This document shows positions 9,098 through 17,241 of a stretch of 64,000 bases of DNA, piece after piece. The notes beneath the pieces are model-generated. The model worked only from the letters and a program-made list of their open reading frames with translations, did no database searches and was not told the origin of the DNA. The stretch's first letter is position 1. The number at the start of each line of letters is the position of its first letter. The stretch covers positions 5,704,001 through 5,768,000 of the forward strand of contig NZ_CP130713.1 in assembly GCF_030553055.1 (NCBI RefSeq), written 5' to 3'. Origin of the DNA: Streptomyces sp. XD-27. Its GTDB lineage: Bacteria > Actinomycetota > Actinomycetes > Streptomycetales > Streptomycetaceae. Made by a program: the position numbers and the translations under genes.

Positions 9098-9694
9098 ATG
9101 GAAGCCCACGACACCGACACCCCGCCGACCCGGCGCGGCCTGCTCCGCTCGGGCGTCGGCCTGGGCGCCGCCGCGCTCGGCCTCGCCCCCGCGACCGCCG
9201 CCGCCGGGACCACGTATCCCCCCACCCACTGGATCCCGGCCAGCAGCTCCAACTACACCGCCTCCAGCCGCCCGACGGCCTATCCGATCGACCTCGTCGT
9301 CATCCATGTGACCCAGGAGACCTTCCAGGACGCGATGCGGATCTTCCAGGACCCGGCCAGGAAGGTCTCCGCGCACTACATGCTCGCCTCGGCGGACGGC
9401 TACATCGGCCAGTTCGTCCGGGAGAAGGACATCGCCTGGCACGCCGGGAACTGGACCTACAACACCCGCAGCATCGGCATCGAACACGAGGGCTGGGTCG
9501 ACAAGCCGGAGTACTTCACCGACGTCATGTACCGGCAGTCCGCCCGGCTGACCGCCGCGATCTGCACCCGGTACGGCATCCCCCGGACCCGGTCCCGCAT
9601 CATCGGCCACTACGAGGTGCCCGGCTCCACCCACACCGACCCCGGCAGGCACTGGGACTGGGACCGCTACATGGCGCTGGTCAACGCCGCCTGA
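9098..9694 (+). CDS. N-acetylmuramoyl-L-alanine amidase, Tat-exported
   Basis: 198-aa peptidoglycan amidase of the Amidase_2/PGRP fold, cleaving the bond between MurNAc and L-Ala. The N-terminus carries a Tat-type signal: TRRGLLRSG followed by a hydrophobic Ala/Leu stretch and an AAAG end. Zn-ligand positions are recognisable in VVIHV (His), HAGNW and STHTDPG (His...Asp). ATG 9098 follows GGGAG at 6 nt. GTG 9074 with GGAGG is an alternative start that adds eight residues. A longer paralogue lies at 40567-41349; both share the IGIEHEG/IGIEHTG core and the ARLTA-IC-RYGIP segment. Role is probably wall turnover or muropeptide recycling outside the cell. Confidence 0.9.
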   Translation: MEAHDTDTPPTRRGLLRSGVGLGAAALGLAPATAAAGTTYPPTHWIPASSSNYTASSRPTAYPIDLVVIHVTQETFQDAMRIFQDPARKVSAHYMLASADGYIGQFVREKDIAWHAGNWTYNTRSIGIEHEGWVDKPEYFTDVMYRQSARLTAAICTRYGIPRTRSRIIGHYEVPGSTHTDPGRHWDWDRYMALVNAA

Positions 9695-9764
9695 CGGCCC
9701 GAGGGCCGGGGCCGCTAATCTGTGCCTGTCGAACAAGCACACAAGTAATAAGGGGTGGGCCCAG

Positions 9765-9983
9765 GTGGCTGACATCGAGGCGGCCAAGAAGGCGTTCGAG
9801 CGATTCGACGTGGACGGTGACGGGTTCATCACCGCGGCCGAGTACAAGAGCGTCATGGCGCAGCTGGGTGACCCGTACGTCACGGAGCCGGTGGCCCAGG
9901 CCCTGATCAACTCGCGTGACACCGACCACGACGGCCTGCTCAGCTTCGAGGAGTTCTGGGCCTCCCTGAACCACGAGGGCTGA
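9765..9983 (+). CDS. Small EF-hand calcium-binding protein
   Basis: 72-aa acidic protein made of one EF-hand pair. Loop 1 is DVDGDGFITAAE (residues 15-26) and loop 2 is DTDHDGLLSFEE (52-63). Each has Asp/Asn at positions 1, 3 and 5, Gly at 6 and Glu at 12, so both should bind Ca2+. GTG 9765 follows aaggggtggg. There is no signal peptide, so it is cytoplasmic. It resembles the small calmodulin-like EF-hand proteins of Streptomyces, some of which affect aerial development. It has no other domain, so it should act as a buffer or sensor for an unknown partner. Confidence 0.93.
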   Translation: MADIEAAKKAFERFDVDGDGFITAAEYKSVMAQLGDPYVTEPVAQALINSRDTDHDGLLSFEEFWASLNHEG

Positions 9984-10029
9984 GCCCGAACCGCCGGCCG
10001 CGGCACCGCATGCGGGCCGCGGCCGCCGG

Positions 10030-10338
10030 TCAGCGCCAGCCGCGCCGCTGCGCCCCGGCCCGCCGGCGCCGGTCGTTGCACAGCAGACAGCGCCCGTAAC
10101 CGGGCGGCAGCGGGTCGTCCTTGTCCCCGTACAAGGGGTCGACGGCGCCACGCGGATGCTCGGCGCACCCCGTCGCGCCATGCCCGGCCCCCAGCGCCTG
10201 GGCGGCCGCCAGCGCCCGGCGCAGGGCGTCGGTGAGCTGGTCGGCCTCATGGCCGCTGGGCGCGGCCTCCAGGGAGAAGGCGATGTCCGATGCCGTACTG
10301 AGCGCGCTCTGGAGCTCGCGCAGGTCTGCGTAACCCAT
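10030..10338 (-). CDS. Hypothetical protein with Cys/His metal-site-like motif
   Basis: 102-aa protein of unrecognised family. ATG 10338 (MGYADLREL) is preferred over 10368 because a -10-like TAGCCT ends 8 nt before it and there is no ribosome site, fitting a leaderless mRNA. The first ~60 residues are helical. The C-terminal part has a C-x2-H (CAEH) and, about 25 residues later, a C-x2-C (CLLC), spaced like a small zinc-binding site. An Arg-rich tail follows. It is convergent with the EF-hand gene. Confidence 0.7.
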   Translation of the reverse strand: MGYADLRELQSALSTASDIAFSLEAAPSGHEADQLTDALRRALAAAQALGAGHGATGCAEHPRGAVDPLYGDKDDPLPPGYGRCLLCNDRRRRAGAQRRGWR

Positions 10339-10345
10339 GCCCACG

Positions 10346-10351
10346 AGGCTA
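10346..10351 (-). promoter_or_regulatory. Putative -10 (TAGCCT) for the small Cys-motif gene
   Basis: On the minus strand TAGCCT is separated from ATG 10338 by 7 nt, consistent with a leaderless transcript. It decides the start choice for that gene. Confidence 0.35.
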
Positions 10352-10395
10352 GGCGCACCCACTGACAACGGCCGGGCCGGAGCACCAGGGCGGGC

Positions 10396-10956
10396 CTACG
10401 ACGTGGCCCACTCCCGCAGCGCGGCCTTGCTGCCGAACGCCGCGACGTCCTTGTCCAGGGGGTCGCGCGTGTACTGGTGGATCCGCCACTTTGCCTTGAT
10501 CCGCGGCTTGCCCGCCGTCACGTAGTCCGCTATCCACAGCCCGTCACCGGCGTACGACGTGGTGTCGTGGTTCAGCCAGAAGTACCGGTTGCAGTACAGC
10601 AGCACTCTGTGGGTGGGGCGGGGGCGCAGCGCCTTCACCTCCCGGATGAACCGGTCCTTCTCGGCGTTGCTCGCGCGCGTACCCGAGCCGGTCGTCTCCC
10701 AGTCGACGGCCAGCAGGTCGCCCTCCTTCGACGCGCACTTCTCGACGAAGTAGCGCGCCTGCGCCGCGATGTTGCCCGGCCACAGGAAGTGGTAGAAGCC
10801 CACCACGCAGCCCGCCTTCCGGGCGTGCGAAGCCTGGGCGGACTGCTTGGGGTTGATGTACGAACGGCCCTCGGTGGCCTTGACGAACACGAAGGACAGT
10901 CCGTCGGTGTCGAAGGTGGAGGACTGGTGTGAACTGACGTCGATGCCTCGCAGCAT
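10396..10956 (-). CDS. GH25 muramidase-like protein without signal peptide
   Basis: 186-aa glycoside hydrolase family 25 (Chalaropsis-type lysozyme) domain, which cleaves MurNAc-GlcNAc bonds. ATG 10956 is fixed by GGGAGG 7 nt upstream. The domain begins at once with GIDVSSHQ (catalytic-site Asp) and continues with FVKATEG, GFYHFLW and LLAVDWETTG (the Asp/Glu pair). This is the entire GH25 fold. No signal peptide, wall-binding domain or Tat motif is present, which is unusual for a lysozyme. It may use a non-classical exit, act on imported fragments or belong to a lysis system. No holin or phage gene is nearby. Confidence 0.88.
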   Translation of the reverse strand: MLRGIDVSSHQSSTFDTDGLSFVFVKATEGRSYINPKQSAQASHARKAGCVVGFYHFLWPGNIAAQARYFVEKCASKEGDLLAVDWETTGSGTRASNAEKDRFIREVKALRPRPTHRVLLYCNRYFWLNHDTTSYAGDGLWIADYVTAGKPRIKAKWRIHQYTRDPLDKDVAAFGSKAALREWATS

Positions 10957-11016
10957 GCGATCGCCTCCCGGGCTCTGCGTGGGAAGGGAGCGGGGTTTAC
11001 ACACAGCGTGCCCGGA

Positions 11017-11022
11017 TATAGA
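11017..11022. promoter_or_regulatory. AT-rich GATATAGA element between GH25 and cvnA
   Basis: TATAGA on the plus strand (TCTATA on the minus) is the only -10-like AT-rich word in the 240-bp divergent gap. TTTACA lies 15 bp upstream on the plus strand. Direction is undecided. Confidence 0.25.
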
Positions 11023-11196
11023 CGGTGTGCAACGTCGTTGCCCGTGGTGGCGGCATGTGCGCGCATGGCGTGGGTTCCGTCAACTGTCAGCGGTTCCACG
11101 GCCGTCGGGCCATGGGCCGCCGTATCGTCGCGGGTCGCGACTGCCGCCCGCAGCGGGACGGTTCCGGCCACCCGCCCGCACCGACCGAGGACCGCG

Positions 11197-12609
11197 ATGA
11201 CCGATTTACCTCTGGCGCTGACCGCGTGCCTGGGCTTGGGCTCCCTCGTCGCCGTGGCGCTGGTGCCGTTCCTGGTACGGGCCCGCCGGCACGCGGCCCG
11301 GGCGCGGTCCGAACGCGACGCCGCGGCCGAGGAGGTCACCCGGCTCACCGCGCGGGTCACGGCCCTGACGGAGGAGACCCGGCACCTGGTCGCCAACCGG
11401 CTGCCCGCGCTCACCAGCCATCTGCGGCACAGCCACGTCCCCGTCCCCGGCCTCGCCGACCCCGGCCTCCTCGGCAGCGAGACCGACCGCGACCACCGCG
11501 CGGTGCTGGACCTGGTCTCGCGCGCCGTGCTCGCCGAGCGGCACCGGGTGGACGAGGCGGCGCAGGCGACCGTCCGCGGCACCACCACCGTCATGCAGGC
11601 CAAGAGCTACCAGCTCCAGGACCTGGTCAACGCGATGCAGCACCGGTACGACGACCCGCGCATCATCGCCGACACGGTCGCCCTCAGCCGCCTCAACGAG
11701 CAGATCCTGCGGCGCATTCAGGCCACCGGCGTGGTCTGCGGCGCCACCGCGGGCCTCACCCGCGCCGACTCCCACCTGGGAGACATCGTCGTCGGCGCCC
11801 AGTCCCGCATCGTCGGACCCGAGCGGGTCCGGGTCACCAGCCGGCTGACCGACCCCATCGGGGTCGTCGCCCGCGCCGCCGAGCCCGTCGCCATCGCCGT
11901 CGCCGAACTGCTCGCCAACGCCGTGCACCACTCCCACGGCACCCTGGAGGTGGACGTCAGCCTCCACCAGAGCGACAGCGGCGCCGTGATCGTCATCGAC
12001 GACGCGGGCGTCGGCATGCACCCGGAGGAGATCGACTACGCGACGCGCATGATGTCCGGGCAGCACCCGGTGCTGCTCACCGAGCTGGGCGACCCGCCGC
12101 GCGCGGGCTTCGCGGCCATCGGCCGCCTGGTGCGGCAGTTCGGGTTCGGCGTCTCGGTCGACAAGCCCGCCCCGTACGGCGGGGTCCGCGCCATCGTGCA
12201 CATCCCCGGCCGGCTGCTGACCATCCTCGACGAGACCACCACCCCCATGTCCGTGGTGGCCCCGCTGCCGCCGCGCCCCACCACCGGGCCCGCCGACCCG
12301 GCCCACGCCCCGCGGGACGCCGACACCGGGCTGCCGCGCCGCCGTCGCCGCGCGCCGCAGCCGCCCGAGGACCACCCCATCGGCGCCGCGCGGGGGACCG
12401 GGGCGGCCGCCCCGCCGCCCGCCCCCCGTCCACCCGCCGCCCGCAGCCCCGAGCAGACCGGCGCCGTCTGGGGCTCGTTCCAGCGCGGCACCGCCTCCGG
12501 CCGGGCGGCGAGCGCGCGCCGGTCCGGCCACCAGGACGCCCCGCACCCCCCGCACCCCCTGGACCCCCACGACGGCCAGGACCGCCAGGAAGGGAACACC
12601 TCCTCATGA
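11197..12609 (+). CDS. cvnA: Conservon sensor kinase-like protein CvnA
   Basis: 470-aa membrane-anchored nitrate-sensor-like histidine kinase, first member of a four-gene conservon. ATG 11197 follows GAGGA. One N-terminal hydrophobic helix (residues ~5-28) leads into a coiled-coil, a central helical region, and a GHKL ATPase domain with N box AVAELLANAVHHSHG and G1 box VIDDAGVGMHPEE. There is no obvious H-box His or receiver partner, as known for CvnA proteins. The last ~120 residues are Pro/Ala/Arg-rich and probably disordered. In conservons A-D form a membrane-associated complex compared to eukaryotic G-protein coupled signalling. It overlaps cvnB by 4 nt (ATGA). Confidence 0.93.
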   Translation: MTDLPLALTACLGLGSLVAVALVPFLVRARRHAARARSERDAAAEEVTRLTARVTALTEETRHLVANRLPALTSHLRHSHVPVPGLADPGLLGSETDRDHRAVLDLVSRAVLAERHRVDEAAQATVRGTTTVMQAKSYQLQDLVNAMQHRYDDPRIIADTVALSRLNEQILRRIQATGVVCGATAGLTRADSHLGDIVVGAQSRIVGPERVRVTSRLTDPIGVVARAAEPVAIAVAELLANAVHHSHGTLEVDVSLHQSDSGAVIVIDDAGVGMHPEEIDYATRMMSGQHPVLLTELGDPPRAGFAAIGRLVRQFGFGVSVDKPAPYGGVRAIVHIPGRLLTILDETTTPMSVVAPLPPRPTTGPADPAHAPRDADTGLPRRRRRAPQPPEDHPIGAARGTGAAAPPPAPRPPAARSPEQTGAVWGSFQRGTASGRAASARRSGHQDAPHPPHPLDPHDGQDRQEGNTSS

Positions 12610-13034
12610 CCGCCCCCAAGCGCACCGTCCGCCCCGACATGTCCTGGGTCCTGGACCCCCTGCTGGTCCTCAAGGGCGTACGCCACGGGGTCGTGCTGTC
12701 CTCCGACGGCATGGTGACCGGTGCCTCCCCCCGGCTGACCCGGGAGGCCGGCGAGGGGGCGGCGGCGATGATGTCCGCGCTCCAGGGCGCCGCCCGCACC
12801 CTGGCCAGGGAGCTGTCCGGCGACCCGCGGACCGCGGTGGAACAGGTGGTCGTCGCCACGGACAACGGCTACGTCTTCGCCGTCCCGGCGGGGGAGAACA
12901 CCTTTCTGGCGGTCTTCGCCGACCGCGGCTGCGACATGGAGATCCTCTCCCACCACGTACAGATCCAGGTCACCACCCTGGGCGAGAAGGTCATGACCGC
13001 CGAGGCGCGTGACAGCGGCGCGACGGCCTCATGA
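12606..13034 (+). CDS. cvnB: Conservon roadblock/LC7 protein CvnB
   Basis: 142-aa roadblock/LC7 domain protein, related to the MglB-type regulators of small GTPases. It probably acts as GAP or scaffold for CvnD (family knowledge). The segments LLVLKGVRHGVVLSSDGM and YVFAVPAGENTFLAVF are typical of the fold. It starts at ATG 12606 inside the cvnA stop (ATGA) and ends in an ATGA overlap with cvnC, indicating translational coupling. Confidence 0.93.
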   Translation: MTAPKRTVRPDMSWVLDPLLVLKGVRHGVVLSSDGMVTGASPRLTREAGEGAAAMMSALQGAARTLARELSGDPRTAVEQVVVATDNGYVFAVPAGENTFLAVFADRGCDMEILSHHVQIQVTTLGEKVMTAEARDSGATAS

Positions 13035-13393
13035 CGGGCGGGCGGCAGAGCAGACCGTTCGTCCCGTCCTTCATGGCGCTCGGCGACCGCGCCGAGCCCA
13101 GCCGCAACACCCTGGACGCGCTCTCGCTGCTCAGCGCGGCCACCGACCAGGTGCCGCCCGGACTCGACCCGCCCCGCTACCGCATCGCCGAACTCCTCAG
13201 CGGCGGGCCGCTGTCGCTCGCGGAGGTCGCCGCGTACGCCCGGCTGCCCGTCGGCGTCGCCAAGGTGCTGGTGGCCGAGCTCGTCGACCAGGGCCATCTG
13301 CGGGCCCGTGCCCCCGTGCCCCAGGCGGACCAGCAGGACACGCAGTTACTGGAGAGGGTGCTCAGTGGGCTCCGTGCCATACGAGGCGAATGA
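13031..13393 (+). CDS. cvnC: Conservon DUF742 protein CvnC
   Basis: 120-aa DUF742 protein with winged-helix-like character (RYRIAELLSGGPLSLAEVAA, then VAKVLVAELVDQGHL). It is the third conserved conservon component; biochemical role is unknown. It starts at ATG 13031 overlapping cvnB by 4 nt and overlaps the cvnD start by 29 nt. Confidence 0.92.
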   Translation: MTGGRQSRPFVPSFMALGDRAEPSRNTLDALSLLSAATDQVPPGLDPPRYRIAELLSGGPLSLAEVAAYARLPVGVAKVLVAELVDQGHLRARAPVPQADQQDTQLLERVLSGLRAIRGE

Positions 13394-14024
13394 CAGCACA
13401 CCGGCGATCCCGGCGGCCCCCGCGGGCGGGGCACGCACCGGATTCCCCGGCTATCTGACGGACACCCGGCAGACACTCGTGAAGATCGTCATCGCCGGGG
13501 CCTTCGGCGTCGGCAAGACCACCTTGGTCCAGACGGTCTCCGAGACCCGGCCGCTGCACACCGAGGAGGTGATGACCCGGGCCGGGGAACTCGTCGACGA
13601 CCTGCACGGCATCCGCGACAAGACCGGCACCACCGTCGCCCTCGACTTCGGCCGCCGCACCCTCCCCGGCGACCTGGTGCTCTATCTCTTCGGCGCCCCG
13701 GGGCAGCGCCGCTTCCTGCGCCTGTGGCAGGAGATCGCCCACGGCGCGTTGGGCGTGCTGGTGCTGGTCGACACCCGGCGGCTGGACGCGTCCTTCGAGG
13801 TCCTCGACCTGATCGAGGAGGCCGGGACGCCCTACGCCGTCGCCGTGAACACCTTCCCCGACTCGCCCGCCCACAGCCTGGACGTCATCCGCGACCACCT
13901 CGACCTCGCGCCGCACACCCCCCTGGTCGGCTGCGACGCCCGCGACGCCGACTCCGCCGTCGACGCGCTGATCGCGCTGGTCTCGTACCTGATCGCCCAC
14001 ACCACCCTGGACGCCGCCCCATGA
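13365..14024 (+). CDS. cvnD: Conservon Ras-like GTPase CvnD
   Basis: 219-aa small GTP-binding protein (MglA/ATP-GTP-binding protein family), the presumed switch of the conservon. P-loop GAFGVGKTT, a switch region rich in Thr (RDKTGTTVALDFG), G3-like LFGAPGQRRF and a degenerate NKxD (NTFPDS) are visible. GTG 13365 with GGAGAGGG 6 nt upstream is chosen. In-frame codons further upstream would run deep into cvnC. The downstream P450 starts inside its stop codon. Confidence 0.93.
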   Translation: MGSVPYEANDSTPAIPAAPAGGARTGFPGYLTDTRQTLVKIVIAGAFGVGKTTLVQTVSETRPLHTEEVMTRAGELVDDLHGIRDKTGTTVALDFGRRTLPGDLVLYLFGAPGQRRFLRLWQEIAHGALGVLVLVDTRRLDASFEVLDLIEEAGTPYAVAVNTFPDSPAHSLDVIRDHLDLAPHTPLVGCDARDADSAVDALIALVSYLIAHTTLDAAP

Positions 14025-15271
14025 CCTCGCCCGCGCAACCGCACCACATGCCCGCGATCCCGCTGTACGGGCCGGACTTCGCCGCACACCCGCAGGCGGT
14101 GTACGCGCGGCTGCGCGAGTACGGGCAGGTCGCCCCCGTCGACATCGCGCCCGGCGTCGGCGCGTACCTGGTCGTCGGCTACCGCGCCGCCCTCGACCTG
14201 CTGCACGACACCGCGACCTGGAGCAAGGACCCCCGCGCCTGGCAGGCCACCGTGCCGCCGGACTGCCCGGTGCTGCCGATGCTGGGCTGGCGGCCCACCG
14301 CGCTGACCAACGACGGCGAGACGCACGCCCGTTACCGGCGCGTCATCACCGACGCGTTCGCCATGATCGACCCGCACGCGCTGCGGGCGGAGACCGCGCG
14401 TGCCGCCGACTCGCTGATCCGCCGGTTCGCCGCCACCGGCAGCGCCGACCTGGTCGCCGGCTACGCCCGACCGCTGCCGCTGGTCCTGTTCAACCAGCTC
14501 TTCGGCGTGCCGTACGAGGACCACGACCGGCTGCTGGCCCCGCTGGCCGGGATACTGGAGGCGCAGAACCCGGAGGAGACCACCCGCTCCGTGGCCGAGT
14601 TCGAGGCTTACGTCACCGAACTCGTCGCCCTCAAACAGCGGCGGCGCGGCCCGGACCTCATCTCCCGCTACCTCGACCACCCGGCGGGCCTGAGCGCCGA
14701 GGAGGTCGTCCACCACGTCATCCTGACCCTCGCCGCCGGGAACGAGCCCACCGCCGACCTCATCTCCAACGCCCTGTCCCGCATGCTCAGCGACGACCGC
14801 TACTACAGCTCGCTGGCCGGGGGCGCCCTCACCGCCCGGGACGCGGTCCACGACGTCCTGCGCAACGAGCCGCCGCTCGCCAACTACGGCGCCCACTTCC
14901 CCCGGACCGCCGTCGACTTCCACGGCGTGCGCATCCAGGCCGGGCAGCTGGTCCTCGTCTCGTACGCCGCCGCGAACACCACGCCCGACGGACTGCCGCC
15001 CGGCCCCCGCACCGACGGCGGCGCCCACCTCGCCTGGTCCGCGGGCCCGCACGCCTGCCCCGTACGCGGCCACGCGCTGCTCATGGCGACGACGGCCATC
15101 GAGCAGATCACCAGCCATCTGTGCGACATGGAGCTCACCACCCCGCGCCCAGGGCTGCCCTGGCGCCCCGGGCCCTTCCACACGGCGCTGGCACACCTCC
15201 CGGTGCGGTTCACCCCGATCCATCCCGAGCAGGCGGGCATCACCCCGTGGACGGGCGCCCCACCGCGTTAG
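14021..15271 (+). CDS. cvnE: Conservon-linked cytochrome P450 with altered ExxR motif
   Basis: 416-aa P450 translationally coupled to cvnD (ATGA overlap). The heme region WSAGPHACPVRG keeps the axial Cys346 but not the full FGxGxHxCxG signature. The I-helix reads LAAGNEPTADLI. The K-helix motif, normally ExxR, reads D278-V-L-R281 followed by NEPP. The otherwise near-invariant Glu is Asp. P450s of the CYP157 family, common in conservons, are known to have lost ExxR, so this fits that lineage or a relative. Electron partners are not encoded here. Substrate unknown. The symbol is positional. Confidence 0.88.
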   Translation: MTSPAQPHHMPAIPLYGPDFAAHPQAVYARLREYGQVAPVDIAPGVGAYLVVGYRAALDLLHDTATWSKDPRAWQATVPPDCPVLPMLGWRPTALTNDGETHARYRRVITDAFAMIDPHALRAETARAADSLIRRFAATGSADLVAGYARPLPLVLFNQLFGVPYEDHDRLLAPLAGILEAQNPEETTRSVAEFEAYVTELVALKQRRRGPDLISRYLDHPAGLSAEEVVHHVILTLAAGNEPTADLISNALSRMLSDDRYYSSLAGGALTARDAVHDVLRNEPPLANYGAHFPRTAVDFHGVRIQAGQLVLVSYAAANTTPDGLPPGPRTDGGAHLAWSAGPHACPVRGHALLMATTAIEQITSHLCDMELTTPRPGLPWRPGPFHTALAHLPVRFTPIHPEQAGITPWTGAPPR

Positions 15272-15418
15272 GGCGTGACGGGGGGATGGCGCGCATGCCG
15301 CGCGAGCGCTGCCGCGAGCGTTCCCGCGCCGGTCACCGCGCGGACACCGGGGCGTTCGGCACCGCCGCGATGGTGGTCGGGTCATAGGCACGGCAGTTCC
15401 CTCGAACGGAGCCCAGGC

Positions 15419-16180
15419 ATGCCCCTGCTCTCGACCTCCGCCGCCCCGCCACCCGCCACCCGCAACTACGTCACCTCCATAGCGGACACCAAGGAACAGG
15501 TCCACGCCGCGCAGCGGCTGCGCTACCAGGTCTTCGGACAGGAGAAGGGCGCCCGCCTCCAGGTGACCGGCGACGGCCGCGACGTCGACGCGTTCGACGA
15601 CGTCATGGACCACCTGATCGTCACCGAGACCGCCACCGGCGAGGTGGTCGGCACCTACCGCCTGCTCCCGCCGGGGCGCTCCGAGCGGCTCTTCTCCGAC
15701 ACCGAGTTCGACCTGCGCGCCCTCCCCGCGACCGTCCGCGCCACGATGGTCGAGGCGGGGCGCGCCTGCGTCCACGCCGACCACCGCTCCGGCGCCGTGA
15801 TCAACCTGATGTGGGCCGGACTCGCCCGCTACGTCCTGCTGTCGGGCTACCGCTACCTCGCCGGCTGCGCCTCCGTCCCGCTGGCCGACGGCGGGCAGGC
15901 CGCCGCCAACGCCTGGCTGCTGGGCACCACCAAGCACGCCGCGCCGCCGGAGCTGCGGGTCCAGCCCCTCGAGCCCTGGATGCCCACCCGCACCCTGACC
16001 CCCGAGCCCGCCTACGCCGACCTGCCGCCGCTGCTGCGCGGCTACCTGCGGGTCGGCGCCTGGATGTGCGGCGCGCCGCACCACGAACGGGACTTCGACG
16101 ACGCCGACTTCTTCGTTGTCCTCGACACCGAGCGGATCAACGACCGGTACCGCCGCTACTTCCTGGGCGAAACCCGGTGA
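15419..16180 (+). CDS. OlsB-like N-acyltransferase (GNAT-related)
   Basis: 253-aa member of the hemolysin-type/OlsB acyltransferase family (Acetyltransf_5). These enzymes transfer a 3-hydroxyacyl chain to an amino acid; in OlsB the acceptor is the alpha-amine of ornithine, giving lyso-ornithine lipid. ATG 15419 follows CGGAG. Recognisable segments are AAQRLRYQVFGQEKGA, VVGTYRLLPPG, EAGRACVHADHRSG and LRVGAWMCGAPHHERDFD. Its stop overlaps the GTG of the next gene, a PlsC-family O-acyltransferase. This is the same two-step pairing as olsB-olsA, so ornithine-lipid or another aminolipid synthesis is the best guess. Confidence 0.75.
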   Translation: MPLLSTSAAPPPATRNYVTSIADTKEQVHAAQRLRYQVFGQEKGARLQVTGDGRDVDAFDDVMDHLIVTETATGEVVGTYRLLPPGRSERLFSDTEFDLRALPATVRATMVEAGRACVHADHRSGAVINLMWAGLARYVLLSGYRYLAGCASVPLADGGQAAANAWLLGTTKHAAPPELRVQPLEPWMPTRTLTPEPAYADLPPLLRGYLRVGAWMCGAPHHERDFDDADFFVVLDTERINDRYRRYFLGETR

Positions 16181-17241
16181 ACACCTGGGGCCCGTGGTCC
16201 CCGTGCACCCCTGGCTGCGCCGCACCCGCCGCGCCCCCGGTTCCGGCCGCCGTCGCCTGGCGGCGCACCGGAGCCCTGGCGCGTACGGTGGCCGGCGCCC
16301 TGCTGCGCGGCGGGCGCATCGCCGAACCCGCGGTGCTGCGCTCCCGTGCGCAGGCGGTGCTGGACGCGCTGGACGTACGGCTGGACGTACGGATGTCCGG
16401 ACGGCCGGAGTGGCAAGGCGGACCGGCGACCGTACCGGGCGGCTCCGGGCCGCTGACCGTGCCCGGCCGCGGCGGCACCCTCGTCGTCGCCAACCACATC
16501 TCCTGGCTGGACGTCATCGCGTTGCTCGCCGTCGAACCGGTCACCATGCTGGCCAAGCGGCAGGTGGCCGACTGGCCCGTGGTCGGCCCGCTCACGCGGC
16601 GGGCCGGAACCCTGTTCATCGACCGCGACAGCCTGCGCTCCCTGCCCGGCACGGTCGACCGGATGTCCGGGCTGCTGCGCGACGGCCGCTCGGTGATGGT
16701 CTTCCCGCAGGGAGTCACCTGGTGCGCCGGCACGGGCGGCACCTTCCGCCGGGCGACCTTCCAGGCGGCCCTCGACGCGGGCGCCCCCATCCGGCCGGTG
16801 ACCCTCGACTACCTCCAGCACCGCGGCCCGACCACGGTGGCGGCGTTCGTCGGCGACGACGACTTCGCCACCTCGCTGCGCCGGGTGAACCGCGCCGCGG
16901 GCCTCACCGTCCGCGTGACGGTCCACCCGCCGCTGCTGCCCGCCCCCGGCGACGACCGCCGCGCGCTGGCGGCCCGCGCGCGGGCCGCGGTGGCCGGGGT
17001 GCGGGCCGCGGTGGCCGCGCCGGACCATCCGGCATCGCACCATCCGGCATCGCACCATCCGGCATCGCGACACCGGGCATCGGACCATCCGGCCTCGGAC
17101 CCTCCGGTAACCGACCGGCAAACGCCCCCCATCCGCCCGCCGCACCCTGCCATGCTCACCGCATGCGCACCGTGTACGCCCTGCTGGTGGGGATCGACGA
17201 CTATCCGAAGCAGCCCCTGGGCGGCTGCGTCAACGATGTGA
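16177..17241 (+). CDS. PlsC-family 1-acyltransferase, OlsA-like
   Basis: 354-aa acyl-ACP/acyl-CoA-dependent O-acyltransferase. GTG 16177 lies in a GTGA overlap with the upstream gene. The catalytic HX4D box is H107-ISWL-D112 in VVANHISWLDV; the second block reads FPQGVTW where many relatives have FPEGTR. With its partner it would convert lyso-ornithine lipid to ornithine lipid (inference from pairing). From ~280 on, the protein is an imperfect His/Pro/Ala/Ser repeat encoded by 15-bp DNA repeats, then a tail that overlaps the first 79 nt of the caspase gene. The tail beyond ~275 is probably not functional sequence. Confidence 0.75.
   Translation: MNTWGPWSPCTPGCAAPAAPPVPAAVAWRRTGALARTVAGALLRGGRIAEPAVLRSRAQAVLDALDVRLDVRMSGRPEWQGGPATVPGGSGPLTVPGRGGTLVVANHISWLDVIALLAVEPVTMLAKRQVADWPVVGPLTRRAGTLFIDRDSLRSLPGTVDRMSGLLRDGRSVMVFPQGVTWCAGTGGTFRRATFQAALDAGAPIRPVTLDYLQHRGPTTVAAFVGDDDFATSLRRVNRAAGLTVRVTVHPPLLPAPGDDRRALAARARAAVAGVRAAVAAPDHPASHHPASHHPASRHRASDHPASDPPVTDRQTPPIRPPHPAMLTACAPCTPCWWGSTTIRSSPWAAASTM
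17022..17107. repeat. 15-bp tandem repeat array at the olsA-like 3' end
   Basis: About six imperfect copies of a 15-bp unit, (c/g)accatccggcatcg(c/g), read as HPASH-type peptides in the acyltransferase frame. It ends 55 bp before the caspase start, so copy number changes would alter both the protein tail and the spacing to the caspase gene. Confidence 0.85.

Noticed and set aside
13832..16225. Long minus-strand frame over the P450 and OlsB-like genes
   Set aside because: Antisense shadow of conserved proteins with coupled starts and stops.
17022..17107. Short regularly spaced repeats as a CRISPR array
   Set aside because: 15-bp units are directly adjacent with no spacers and are in frame within a coding region; no cas genes nearby.
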